Positions 33,078 through 41,533 are shown, counted from the stretch's first letter. The stretch is DNA of 64,000 nucleotides from Collinsella sp. (GCA_019413925.1 DXMY01000041.1:1-64000), one strand, 5' to 3'. Numbers and translations: made by a program. Notes: generated from the letters alone by a model not told the origin.

Positions 33078-33131
33078 ATCCTTCCTACGATCCGGCTACC
33101 GTGCCGGCACACAGCACATCGTAGGAAGGAT
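33078..33131 (-). promoter_or_regulatory. RBS-sequestering hairpin upstream of the FxLYD gene
   Basis: ATCCTTCCTACGAT and ATCGTAGGAAGGAT (33118-33131 and 33078-33091) are exact 14-base reverse complements. On the mRNA the 3' arm holds AGGAAGG, the ribosome site at ideal spacing (seven bases) to the ATG. The loop has a second 5-bp hairpin (CCGGC/GCCGG). So the start site would be locked unless the helix is opened. Confidence 0.85.
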
Positions 33132-33236
33132 TGAATTTGAATTCATTAGCTGAGAGCTAAGGTTGCGGTAAACGGCCAATGCAGCTATCCAGACGCCGAG
33201 CAAACGCACTTTGCGTGACCGTCTGCTGGCAGCGCA

Positions 33237-33560
33237 TCAACCCACCGTGACGGATTTCCCGGTAAAGGCACTGATCATCAACAGGGCAAAGAACACCAGG
33301 TAGCTGACACTCAGCGGGTACGCAGTGATCAGGAATACGACCCAGCCGACATTGGTTTTACCGTCGGCACGGCGTTGCCCGCGATTGCGGCAGAGCCAAA
33401 TCGTCACGCCGATGGCAGTGATAAACAGTACGAGTGCCGCCGCAGCCAGCCCAGCAAGCACAAACATCACGCCAATGCTCACAGCAATGACCGGAAGTAG
33501 CAGCAAACCACACCCGCATCCACCCGGACTATATACGGCAGATTGCCGACGTCGCCTCAT
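33237..33560 (-). CDS. Small membrane protein, about 107 residues
   Basis: Hydrophobic protein with three membrane-spanning stretches (about residues 20-40, 38-55 and 75-100), basic N-terminus MRRRRQ and a Cys-rich start SPGGCGCGLLLLPV. The start could be GTG 33566 (overlapping the M20 stop) or ATG 33560; I prefer the latter because TGGAG lies six bases before it. It overlaps or abuts the M20 peptidase gene and is probably co-transcribed. No family recognised. Confidence 0.55.
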   Translation of the reverse strand: MRRRRQSAVYSPGGCGCGLLLLPVIAVSIGVMFVLAGLAAAALVLFITAIGVTIWLCRNRGQRRADGKTNVGWVVFLITAYPLSVSYLVFFALLMISAFTGKSVTVG

Positions 33561-33562
33561 CG

Positions 33563-34750
33563 TCACTCCATCACGAGCAATCGTTTGTAGACATCGAGGC
33601 CCTTGAGTAGGATTTCCTCGTCAAAGAGCATGGTATCGGTATGCAGAGCGCTCGTGGCATAGGCGGGGCAGCCATCCGAATCGCTCGGGTTTTCTTGACC
33701 CTCCGGCACGCCCGTGCCCAGCAAGAAGAACACGCCCGGCAGATGACGCTGATAGAACGCGAAATCCTCGGCGATTAGCAGTGGCTCGTCCACAAGTTGC
33801 AGCTCGGACAAGGCAGGCGCAATGTGGGCGAACAGCTCGGGGTCGTTATCGACCGGCGGATAGCCCTCGGCAAAGTCGAGGTCGTACGTGCAGCCTGTTG
33901 CGGCGCAGGCCTCGTCCAACACGCGGCGCACGCCCTCGCGCGCACGGTCGAACATACCGTCCGTAAACACGCGCAGGCTGCCAGCCACATGGGCCTCCCC
34001 CGCCACCGCATTGCAGACGGTGCCGGCCTGCAGCAGGCCGAACTTACCAATGCAGGGCTCGTCGGCACCCAACTCGTCCATGAGCTCGCGCTCGGAAACC
34101 AAGAACTTGGCCGCTGCCAGCGCGGCATCATGCGATTCCTCGACTGGAACGCCGTAGGTCTTGGCGATATGGATGCTCGTGCCATGGATATGAATGTGCG
34201 TCTCACTTGAGCGCGCCAGCAGCGGACCGGAACAGCTCGCCAACGTGCCGGCGGGCAAATCGGGCCATACGTGGAAGCCGAAGATGCGATCCGCCCCGTA
34301 GCGCTCGAACACACCGCTCTCGCATACCGTCTTGGCACCGCCGGTCGTTTCCTCGGCAGGCTGAAACACAAAGAGCACGTTGCGCTTGATGGTGCCCGGC
34401 TGCTCGCGAATCGTACGGTCGACATACGTCGCGGCGGCAAGTGCCATGGCCATGTGCCCATCGTGCCCGCAAGCGTGCATCTTGCCGGGATGAGACGAGG
34501 CGAAGGTCGCGCCTGTGGCCTCGGCAATGGGCAGTGCATCCATGTCGGCACGAATCGCTGTGGCACACGCGGCACCAACGCCAGCGTCAAAGAAAGCGCA
34601 AACGCAGCTGGAGCACGGATGGATCACCTCGCAGGCAAGCGGCGCCAACACGCCCTCGATATAGGCGATAGTCTGCGGAAGATCGAAGCCGAGCTCCGGG
34701 ATCCTGTGCAAGTCGTGCCGATAGCGACGGAGTTCTTGGAGCTCGGTCAT
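33563..34750 (-). CDS. M20-family amidohydrolase/deacetylase
   Basis: A 395-residue zinc-dependent amidohydrolase (M20D type). LRRYRHDLHRIPELGFD, the metal-binding MHACGHDGHMAMALAAA near residues 94-110, and PAEETTGGAKTVCESG are the family signatures, with a dimerisation domain in the middle. The start at 34750 has AAAGGA upstream. It lies head to head with the lysine operon (riboswitch start 34902), and that operon has dapH, which makes an N-acetylated intermediate. So this could be the N-acetyl-diaminopimelate deacetylase that the acetyl branch requires; other substrates (hippurate-like) cannot be excluded. Confidence 0.82.
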   Translation of the reverse strand: MTELQELRRYRHDLHRIPELGFDLPQTIAYIEGVLAPLACEVIHPCSSCVCAFFDAGVGAACATAIRADMDALPIAEATGATFASSHPGKMHACGHDGHMAMALAAATYVDRTIREQPGTIKRNVLFVFQPAEETTGGAKTVCESGVFERYGADRIFGFHVWPDLPAGTLASCSGPLLARSSETHIHIHGTSIHIAKTYGVPVEESHDAALAAAKFLVSERELMDELGADEPCIGKFGLLQAGTVCNAVAGEAHVAGSLRVFTDGMFDRAREGVRRVLDEACAATGCTYDLDFAEGYPPVDNDPELFAHIAPALSELQLVDEPLLIAEDFAFYQRHLPGVFFLLGTGVPEGQENPSDSDGCPAYATSALHTDTMLFDEEILLKGLDVYKRLLVME

Positions 34751-34866
34751 AGAGGTTCCTTTCATGGGTGCGCGTCGGTTGCCATCTATTGTGCCGCAAG
34801 ATTGCTACACCCTTATTTTCAGCATATCCTTGCATTTTTTAAACGTTATATACGAATACTCTTGTT

Positions 34867-34898
34867 TGGTAAAGTGCAACGTGGTAGGGTCTTTACCA
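34867..34898 (+). promoter_or_regulatory. Inverted repeat upstream of the lysine riboswitch
   Basis: TGGTAAAG (34867-34874) and CTTTACCA (34891-34898) are exact reverse complements four bases before the riboswitch P1 strand. Candidate operator or upstream helix; no regulator can be named. Confidence 0.4.
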
Positions 34899-34901
34899 CT
34901 C

Positions 34902-35058
34902 GATAGAGGCGCGGGCACGAAGAACCGCGGGCGAGCCGGCAGGCTTTGACCCCGTGGGGAGGCGAAACCCGCCGAACTGGGTTTTTCGGGCACGAACAAC
35001 CTGGTGGGCCTGCGGGAAACACCCGCAGGACTGTCTGCAGCAATGCGGGAGCGCTATC
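34902..35058 (+). ncRNA. Lysine riboswitch (L-box)
   Basis: The transcript segment has L-box landmarks in order: GATAGAGGCGC at the 5' side of P1, GAAGAACC, GGGGAGGCGAAACC with GCCGAACTGGG, CTGGTGGGCC, and ACTGTC, closing with GCGCTATC that pairs with the 5' GATAG. It lies before an operon of lysA-dapA, dapB and dapH. Downstream GTCTGGATAGC (35105-35115) can pair with GCTATCCGGAC (35053-35063) in competition with P1. No T-run follows, so control is probably of translation initiation or Rho-type rather than intrinsic termination. Confidence 0.9.
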
Positions 35059-35129
35059 CGGACATTGGGTCCACGCTATGCGGATTCGATGCGCAGGTAG
35101 CGCCGTCTGGATAGCGAGGTTTACGGGAC

Positions 35130-37439
35130 ATGTCACTGACTCCCAACGAGGCATATGCGGCAAAGCAGCCGTTTGTGGACAAGGAGACGCTCGAGCATAT
35201 CGTCGAGCAATTCTCCACGCCGTTTCATCTATATGACGAGGCGGGCATCCGCCGCAACATGCAAGAGGTGCGCGACGCCTTTGCCTGGAACCCGGGCTTT
35301 AAGGAATACTTTGCCGTCAAGGCCAACCCCAACCCAGCGCTCATCTCCATTCTCAACGAATACGGCTGCGGCTGCGATTGCTCGAGCTATACCGAGCTCA
35401 TGATCGCCCGCTCGCTGGGCATCACGGGGCACGACATCATGTTCTCGTCCAACGACACGCCCGCGGCGGACTTCGAGCTCGCCGACAAGCTGGGCGCTAT
35501 CGTCAACTTCGACGACGTCAGCCACATTGAATTCTTTGAGCGCGTTGCGGGGCCCATTCCCAAGACGGTCAGCTGCCGCTTTAATCCGGGCGGCCTGTTC
35601 CAGCTCTCCAACGGCATCATGGACAACCCGGGCGACTCCAAATATGGCATGACCACCGAGCAGCTCTTCGAGGCCTTCCGCATGCTCAAGGCCAAGGGCG
35701 CTGAGGACTTTGGCATCCACGCATTCCTTGCCAGCAACACCGTCACCAACGACTACTATCCCAAACTCGCGCGCATTCTCTTTGAGCTTGCCGTGCGCCT
35801 GGAGCGCGAGACCGGTGCACACGTCGCCTTCATCAACTTATCCGGCGGCGTCGGCATCCCCTACCTGCCCGAGCAGCAGGCTAACGACATCCATGCCATC
35901 GGCGAGGGAGTGCACGCGGCATACGACGAGATCTTGGTTCCCGCCGGCATGGACGATGTGGCCATCTGCACCGAGATGGGCCGCTTTATGATGGGCCCCT
36001 ACGGCTGTCTGGTCACCAAGGCCATCCACGAAAAGCAGATCTACAAGGACTATATCGGTGTCGACGCAAGCGCGGTCGATCTGATTCGCCCTGCCATGTA
36101 TGGCGCCTACCACCACATTACGGTGATGGGTCAGCCGGGTGGCGCCGACAAGACTGCGGCACCCGTCACGGACACGTACGACATCACGGGCAACCTATGC
36201 GAGAACAACGATAAGTTCGCCATCGATCGCGAGCTGCCGCATATCGACATGGGCGATGTGCTCGTGATTCACGATACGGGTGCGCACGGCTTCTCCATGG
36301 GCTACAACTACAACGGACGTCTACGCTCCGCCGAGGTCCTGCTGCGCCCCGATGGCTCGGCCGACCTCATCCGCCGCGCCGAGCGCCCGGGCGATTACTT
36401 TGCCACGCTCGACGTGCTGCCGTACGGCCGAGAGTTACTGGCCAAGTCGCGCGCCGATGCCGCCCGCCGTCGCGCCCAGGACGAGCGCCTGGCCGTCGCT
36501 GCCCAATGGAACAAACGCATCCAGATCGCGGAAGCGAAGGAGAAGAACATGGATATCCGCAACCTCGAGGGTTCGATCGTCGCCCTTGTCACGCCGTTTA
36601 AAAAGGACGGCAGCGTCGACTTTGATGCACTCGAGCGCCTTATCGATTTCCACCTGCAAAATGGCACCGACGCCATCCTCACCCTGGGCACCACCGGAGA
36701 GAGTGCCACGATGACCGACGACGAGGACAACTCCGTTGTCGCCGCAGTGGTCAAGCAGGTTGCGGGCCGCGTCCCCGTCATCGCCGGCTCGGGCTCCAAC
36801 TCCACGCAGACCATGCTCACCAAGTCGCTCACCTACCAGGGCCTGGGTGCCGATGGTCTGCTGCTCATTACCCCCTACTACAACAAGTCTAACGAAGAGG
36901 GCATCTACCAGCACTTTAAGACCGTGGCCGACGCCGTGGACATCCCCTGCATTCTGTACAACATCCCCGGCCGCTGTGGCTGCGGTATCAGCGAGCACAA
37001 CGTAGAGCGCTTGGCCGCACACCCCAACATCATGGGCATCAAGGAGGCCTCGGGCAACGTCGCCTACGCGGCCAAGATCGCCCACCTGCTGTCCGATGAC
37101 TTCCGCATGTACTCGGGCGAGGATGCACTCACCGTGCCGCTCATGAGCCTAGGCGCTTCGGGTGCCATCAGCGTGTGGGCCGACGTACAGCCGCAGCTCG
37201 TGCACGACATGTGCCGCGCCTATCTGGACGGTGACGTAGCGCGCGCCCGCGATATCCAGATTGCCGGCCAGCCGCTCATCAACGCCCTCTTTAGCGAGGT
37301 CAACCCCATCCCCGTTAAAGAAGCGCTCGCCCAGATGGGTATGATCGAGGCAAACTACCGCATGCCGCTGTGCCCCATGGCCGACGATACGCGTGCCGCA
37401 CTTACCGATGCTCTGAAGGGAGCTGGTCTGCTTGATTAA
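35130..37439 (+). CDS. lysA-dapA: LysA-DapA fusion: diaminopimelate decarboxylase joined to dihydrodipicolinate synthase
   Basis: One uninterrupted frame of 769 residues. Residues 1 to about 455 are a PLP-dependent diaminopimelate decarboxylase: Lys in YFAVKANPNP near 65, CTEMGRFMMGP, GNLCENNDKFA, and DTGAHGFSMGYNYNG. After a basic helical linker of some 35 residues, residues 474-769 are DapA: VALVTPF, LGTTGES, YNIPGR and the Schiff-base Lys in MGIKEASGN near residue 638. The frame carries AAGGAG and ATG (36549) at the junction, so free DapA could also be made. The first and last enzymes of lysine synthesis are thus in one polypeptide, after a lysine riboswitch. All catalytic motifs seen are intact. 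Confidence 0.92.
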   Translation: MSLTPNEAYAAKQPFVDKETLEHIVEQFSTPFHLYDEAGIRRNMQEVRDAFAWNPGFKEYFAVKANPNPALISILNEYGCGCDCSSYTELMIARSLGITGHDIMFSSNDTPAADFELADKLGAIVNFDDVSHIEFFERVAGPIPKTVSCRFNPGGLFQLSNGIMDNPGDSKYGMTTEQLFEAFRMLKAKGAEDFGIHAFLASNTVTNDYYPKLARILFELAVRLERETGAHVAFINLSGGVGIPYLPEQQANDIHAIGEGVHAAYDEILVPAGMDDVAICTEMGRFMMGPYGCLVTKAIHEKQIYKDYIGVDASAVDLIRPAMYGAYHHITVMGQPGGADKTAAPVTDTYDITGNLCENNDKFAIDRELPHIDMGDVLVIHDTGAHGFSMGYNYNGRLRSAEVLLRPDGSADLIRRAERPGDYFATLDVLPYGRELLAKSRADAARRRAQDERLAVAAQWNKRIQIAEAKEKNMDIRNLEGSIVALVTPFKKDGSVDFDALERLIDFHLQNGTDAILTLGTTGESATMTDDEDNSVVAAVVKQVAGRVPVIAGSGSNSTQTMLTKSLTYQGLGADGLLLITPYYNKSNEEGIYQHFKTVADAVDIPCILYNIPGRCGCGISEHNVERLAAHPNIMGIKEASGNVAYAAKIAHLLSDDFRMYSGEDALTVPLMSLGASGAISVWADVQPQLVHDMCRAYLDGDVARARDIQIAGQPLINALFSEVNPIPVKEALAQMGMIEANYRMPLCPMADDTRAALTDALKGAGLLD

Positions 37440-38172
37440 GACCGTCATTATGGGAACGGGTCGCATGGGCTCGCTCATCCGCACCACTGCCGAGGGTATT
37501 GTCGATACCGCCGGACAGCCCGTTTTCGACATTGTGGCCCAGATCGGTTTTGACCTGTCTGAGCTCGAAAGCGCCCCGGCAGCCGACGTCATCATCGACT
37601 TCTCGAATGTCGTGACCTTCGATGCCGTCGTCGCCTATGTCGAGCGCACGGCCGCGGCGTTGGTCTCGGGCACCACAGGCTACACTCCCGAGCAGATGGA
37701 CCGCCTACGCGAGCTGGGCCAGAATGCCCGTGTCATGCACTCAGGCAACTACTCTATCGGCATCGCGGCCCTGCGTCATCTGGTGGCACAGGCCACGCGC
37801 GAACTGCCCGGCTTTGACTGCGAGATCGTCGAGACGCACCACAACCAAAAGGTCGACGCCCCCAGCGGTACCGCCAAGCTGCTGCTCGATGCCGTTGTCG
37901 AAGCCGAGCCCGAGGCAGGCTACCACCCCGTCTATGGCCGCGAGGGCATGTGCGGCGCGCGCGACCCCAAGGAGATCGGCATGCACTCGCTGCGCGGTGG
38001 CACCGTTGCCGGCGTTCACGAGGTGAGCTTCTTTGGTCAGGACGAGGAGGTCACGCTCGCGCATCGCGCCACGAGCCGTCAGATCTTTGTCAACGGCGCC
38101 CTGGCAGCCGCGCAGAAGCTCGTCACCCGCGAGCACGGCTTCTATACGTTCGACCAGGTCATGTTTGCCTAA
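37432..38172 (+). CDS. dapB: 4-hydroxy-tetrahydrodipicolinate reductase
   Basis: NAD(P)H-dependent reductase of the lysine pathway. The 246-residue protein has the Rossmann motif GTGRMG near residue 9, DFSNVVTFDAV, and the substrate motif ETHHNQKVDAPSGTAKLL near residues 135-152 containing the conserved His pair and Lys. The start codon appears to be TTG (37432-37434), overlapping the DapA stop by eight bases, with GAAGGGAG upstream. It is coupled to the LysA-DapA gene. Confidence 0.92.
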   Translation: MIKTVIMGTGRMGSLIRTTAEGIVDTAGQPVFDIVAQIGFDLSELESAPAADVIIDFSNVVTFDAVVAYVERTAAALVSGTTGYTPEQMDRLRELGQNARVMHSGNYSIGIAALRHLVAQATRELPGFDCEIVETHHNQKVDAPSGTAKLLLDAVVEAEPEAGYHPVYGREGMCGARDPKEIGMHSLRGGTVAGVHEVSFFGQDEEVTLAHRATSRQIFVNGALAAAQKLVTREHGFYTFDQVMFA

Positions 38173-38211
38173 CCAACTATCTACCGTACCCACGCAAAGG
38201 AGAAACAGCAT

Positions 38212-38931
38212 ATGAGTAACGCAGCCGAGATGGATGCCCAGGAGATCATCAATTACATCGCCACCGCGCCTAAAAAGACGCCCGTCAAGCTGTATGTGCG
38301 CGAGAAGCCCGGCATGAAGGTTGCCTGGGGCGATGCGCACGTCTACGGCGGCCGTCGCGGCAAGACCGTCTTTGGCGACTGGGATGAGCTCAAGGCAATC
38401 CTCGACGCTAACGCCGACTCCATCGACTACTACGACGTAGAGAACGACTGCCGCAACTCCGCCGTGCCCATGCTCGACCTCAAGGGCATCAACGCCCGCA
38501 TCGAGCCGGGCGCGATCATCCGTGACCGCGTCGAGATCGGCGATCGCGCCGTCATCATGATGGGCGCCATCATCAACATCGGCTCCGTCATTGGCGAAGG
38601 CTCCATGATTGATATGGGCGCCGTGCTGGGCGGCCGCGCCACCGTGGGCAAGAACTGCCACATCGGCGCCGGCACCGTACTGGCAGGCGTCGTGGAGCCC
38701 GCCAGTGCCACGCCCGTCATCGTCGAGGACGATGTCATGATCGGCGCCAATGCTGTGGTCCTGGAGGGCGTGCGCGTGGGTAAGGGTGCTGTCGTTGCCG
38801 CCGGCGCCGTGTGCGTCGAGGACGTCCCCGCCGGTGCCGTCGTGGCCGGTGTCCCCGCCCGCGTCATCAAGATGCGCGACGCCCAGACCGACAGCAAGAC
38901 CGGTCTCGAGGAAGGACTACGTCAACTGTAG
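38212..38931 (+). CDS. dapH: Tetrahydrodipicolinate N-acetyltransferase
   Basis: A 239-residue left-handed beta-helix acetyltransferase. [15 protein letters not shown], the [13 protein letters not shown] block and the long hexapeptide-repeat region ([55 protein letters not shown]) match DapH and not the succinyl-type DapD. So the operon uses the acetyl branch, which also needs an N-acetyl-DAP aminotransferase and deacetylase (candidates at 42770-43933 and 33563-34750). AAAGGAG precedes the ATG. Confidence 0.95.
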   Translation: MSNAAEMDAQEIINYIATAPKKTPVKLYVREKPGMKVAWGDAHVYGGRRGKTVFGDWDELKAILDANADSIDYYDVENDCRNSAVPMLDLKGINARIEPGAIIRDRVEIGDRAVIMMGAIINIGSVIGEGSMIDMGAVLGGRATVGKNCHIGAGTVLAGVVEPASATPVIVEDDVMIGANAVVLEGVRVGKGAVVAAGAVCVEDVPAGAVVAGVPARVIKMRDAQTDSKTGLEEGLRQL

Positions 38932-38960
38932 GGTTACGCGGGTTTACCAACCCGCGTAAC
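38932..38960 (+). terminator. Hairpin after dapH
   Basis: GTTACGCGGGTT-TACC-AACCCGCGTAAC is a perfect 12-bp stem that begins right after the stop codon. No T-run follows, so it may be a processing site rather than a full terminator. Confidence 0.6.
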
Positions 38961-38973
38961 GGCTCGACGCTGC

Positions 38974-39071
38974 AAACGCCCCAGAGCGGCAATCTGACGT
39001 TCAATCGTCGGGCATGACCAAAAGGTCAATGCCCTCCTCTTTCACGTCACCTTGCTCGCTCTGGGGCGTTT
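38974..39071. repeat. Nested palindrome with perfect 15-bp arms
   Basis: AAACGCCCCAGAGCG (38974-38988) and CGCTCTGGGGCGTTT (39057-39071) are exact reverse complements. Inside, GGGCATGACC/GGTCAATGCCC (39010-39034) form a second hairpin with one bulge. It is between dapH and the converging NdpA-like gene. Same architecture as the larger elements near 6.8-7.2 kb and 10.7 kb. Confidence 0.85.
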
Positions 39072-39114
39072 TCGCTGACCTATGCTCAACCAGTAGCGTA
39101 ATTAAGCCCCAAGT

Positions 39115-39153
39115 AAAAAGGCCGAAGTCCCAAAGGGCTTCGGCCTTTTCGTT
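39115..39153. terminator. Bidirectional terminator
   Basis: AAAAGGCCGAAG pairs with CTTCGGCCTTTT around TCCCAAAGGG, with TCG after the T-run. It serves the gene converging from the right. Confidence 0.85.
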
Positions 39154-39174
39154 ACGGTCAATCCGCTCGATCCC

Positions 39175-40179
39175 TTATCGATTCTCGATGCTGCCGATAT
39201 TCTTGAGCTCGATGGAGATGAGGCCGTTGGGTTCGTTGACAAACTCGATGTACTCGGAGTTCGAACCCATCTCGGCCGGAAAGCTGACCTCGATACCCGT
39301 GTCGGTACGAATCTTGTGATTGCGTACGGCCGCGCGCTCGACTTGCTTGCGCTCCACGGGCACGCGCTCCGGTACCTTCTCCTCGGTCAGTGCCGCGCGC
39401 ACACTTTCCTTGATGACCGGCTCGTCCTCAAAGACCTCATCGACGATATCCCAGGGCGGAAGCTCCTCGTCATCCTCGATCTTCTCGGCCACAGCGGCCT
39501 TAACCTTGGCGAGCGCCACGGCCGTGTTGGCGCCGTGCTCCTCGGCGACTTCCTCGACCACACGCGTCACGGTGTCGATGACCTCCTTGCCAGATACGCC
39601 CGTGTCGCACTGCAGCAGGCCATCGGGAATGAGCATGCGGTCTTCGCCGGCAATCTTGCGCTTCTTGTCTACGTAGCCGATCTCCATGGTGCTCGCGCGC
39701 ACGATGGCATAGCTCGGCACCTTTTGCGAGGGGTTCGGCAGAATGGCGTAGTGGCGCGCAATGTCGTTGCGCACCTCCCCCTCCTCGCGGCCTACCTCGT
39801 GCATAAAGGCCTGCTTGGAGCCCAGGAGCATGACGGCAAACCAGCGGGCATCCTCATCGTCGTCAAAGTCGGCCACGAGCACGTCGGTGGACTCAGCCTT
39901 CTCGGCCTTGGTGAGCTCGGAAGAGATGAACTCCGCGATCTGCTGCGACAGATCCACGAACTCGCGCTCGCCAAAGAAATAGCCCTTGAGCTCGCCGCCA
40001 AACGCAGAGTTCTCGGCAAACGTGGCACGCTTGTTATCGGCTGAAGTGCGGGCACGGCGTAGATGTGTGGTCACAAAGTTGCGCACGGTGCGGCTTTCGA
40101 TATCCAGCTCGCGCTGGCTCATGACGTTGACAGCCGAGTCAAAGTCCAGGATATGCAGGATAGCGTGGTTGATTTTCAT
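39175..40179 (-). CDS. Nucleoid-associated protein, NdpA family
   Basis: A 334-residue protein of the NdpA/37-kDa nucleoid-associated family. The N-terminal MKINHAILHILDFDSAVNVMSQREL and the ARTSADNKRATFAENSAFGGELKGYFFGE region match family features; the middle (residues 190-260) is highly acidic. Its role is presumed to be chromosome-binding, but the family is poorly studied. Start at ATG 40179 preferred over 40188. No operon partner. A terminator lies just beyond the stop. Confidence 0.85.
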   Translation of the reverse strand: MKINHAILHILDFDSAVNVMSQRELDIESRTVRNFVTTHLRRARTSADNKRATFAENSAFGGELKGYFFGEREFVDLSQQIAEFISSELTKAEKAESTDVLVADFDDDEDARWFAVMLLGSKQAFMHEVGREEGEVRNDIARHYAILPNPSQKVPSYAIVRASTMEIGYVDKKRKIAGEDRMLIPDGLLQCDTGVSGKEVIDTVTRVVEEVAEEHGANTAVALAKVKAAVAEKIEDDEELPPWDIVDEVFEDEPVIKESVRAALTEEKVPERVPVERKQVERAAVRNHKIRTDTGIEVSFPAEMGSNSEYIEFVNEPNGLISIELKNIGSIENR

Positions 40180-40258
40180 ATACGGCATTCCGTTCTAGAT
40201 CGATTTGAGCACGAATCAGTATAGCGGTCGAGCCCACCCCAAGCGCACCGCAGATTGA

Positions 40259-40321
40259 TGCATTGGGGTCAGGTTACTTTGCACTAACTTGTCGCAGATG
40301 AACCTGACACCTTTGCACCAA
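40259..40321 (+). repeat. 25-bp direct repeat, left copy, within an inverted repeat
   Basis: TGCATTGGGGTCAGGTTACT plus five more bases (40259-40283) recurs exactly at 41506-41530. Here it is followed by AACCTGACACC... CACCAATG (40300-40321), which pairs with the left half to give a hairpin. The repeat brackets the DUF2974 gene. Confidence 0.85.
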
Positions 40322-40324
40322 TGG

Positions 40325-41485
40325 CTAGCGCAGAAGCTCGGACTGCCAAGCCTCGAGCTGTTCTGCCAGACTCTTACCGGCAGTGGACATGTCGATCTGG
40401 GGTCGTTTGGGCAGCAGCGCGCATTTAAGGATTGCCACGATGGTCTGCGAGACAAAGCGTCGCGTATCCTTGTCGAAACCTTGCGCAGCCTGGAGCATCA
40501 CGGGCAGGCTCTCGCGCAGATTCCCAGCGATATCCGCAAACCGCTCAGCACCCGTAGCCTCAAACACGGAGAACAATGCATCTACAAAACGCTCGCGCTC
40601 GGCAGGCCCCACTGCAAGCAGCATCTCGCGAATGGAGCCATCAACGTATCGAGCACCGGCGGACAGGTGCTCACAGTACACGAAGTCGCGACCATCAACC
40701 ACCCAGCTAAAGGGATTGTGCTGCAGCAGGCTGAACTCGGTGCTCTCAACGATGGCATAGTCCTCCTGTGTCTCGAACATCATGCCAAAGATCGACGACC
40801 GAGGTAGCGTCTTATCGATGCGGCCGGAAAGATCGGCAAAGGCGTTGCCGTTCAGGAACTCCTCGACGAAGCCAGGACCATCATGGGAATACACCCGTTC
40901 GATTCGCTCACGGGCGACATCGGAGCACATCGCCGCACCGTACACCGCAAGGTTTCCACCCTTGGAATGACCTCCGCACAAAAGCGGCCCGTCAATCGCG
41001 TCCGCCGCCTCGTCTACATAACGCGCCGCGGATTCCTGGGCCGGCACAGGACACCGGAACGCCATGTTAAAGTCCTCTTTCCAGCCCACAATCGTACTGT
41101 CGGTCCCCCGGAAGGAAAGATAGCTAAACCCCGCCGGAAACCGGAACGCCATGGCTGCAAACTGCTCTGTCGCCACCACATCGCTCACGGCACGATAACC
41201 GCAAACGTGCACGCCACGGTAGCGAGGGCTTGCTGCCACGGCCTCCAACAAGGCCCTGCTCCCCTCCGGATCCCACAGGTCGCCAATCATGTCCCGGTAG
41301 CACTCGGCACGCAGCAGCTCGCGTACGTCTAGGCCCTGCCAGTTCGTCAGCTCCGCCATATCACCCGGCAAACGCAAATAGGACAGCCACGCAAAGACCA
41401 GGCTATCCACCGCACAGAACGGCTGCTCCTCAAACGAATCAAACGTCGTCTGGGCATAGGTCAAAAAATTAGAGGAATCCGACAT
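40325..41485 (-). CDS. DUF2974 (Mbeg1-like) alpha/beta hydrolase
   Basis: A 386-residue predicted serine hydrolase. The nucleophile elbow GHSKGGNLAVYGA near residue 170 (Ser171) is clear. Blocks SYLSFRGTDSTIVGWKEDFNMAF, YSHDGPGFVEEFLNG and FGMMFETQEDYAIVESTE match the DUF2974 family. Function unknown; relatives are common in Firmicutes and Coriobacteria. It is bracketed by a 25-bp direct repeat, one copy 42 bases past its stop and the other 20 bases before its start, so the gene may have moved or be duplicated as a unit. GGGAGG precedes the ATG. Confidence 0.85.
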   Translation of the reverse strand: MSDSSNFLTYAQTTFDSFEEQPFCAVDSLVFAWLSYLRLPGDMAELTNWQGLDVRELLRAECYRDMIGDLWDPEGSRALLEAVAASPRYRGVHVCGYRAVSDVVATEQFAAMAFRFPAGFSYLSFRGTDSTIVGWKEDFNMAFRCPVPAQESAARYVDEAADAIDGPLLCGGHSKGGNLAVYGAAMCSDVARERIERVYSHDGPGFVEEFLNGNAFADLSGRIDKTLPRSSIFGMMFETQEDYAIVESTEFSLLQHNPFSWVVDGRDFVYCEHLSAGARYVDGSIREMLLAVGPAERERFVDALFSVFEATGAERFADIAGNLRESLPVMLQAAQGFDKDTRRFVSQTIVAILKCALLPKRPQIDMSTAGKSLAEQLEAWQSELLR

Positions 41486-41505
41486 GGCCCTCCCATCAAC
41501 TATGG

Positions 41506-41530
41506 TGCATTGGGGTCAGGTTACTTTGCA
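41506..41530 (+). repeat. 25-bp direct repeat, right copy
   Basis: Exact copy of 40259-40283 in the same orientation, just upstream of the DUF2974 start on the other strand. It shares the CAGGTTACTTT core with 27011-27037. Confidence 0.85.
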
Positions 41531-41533
41531 TCA

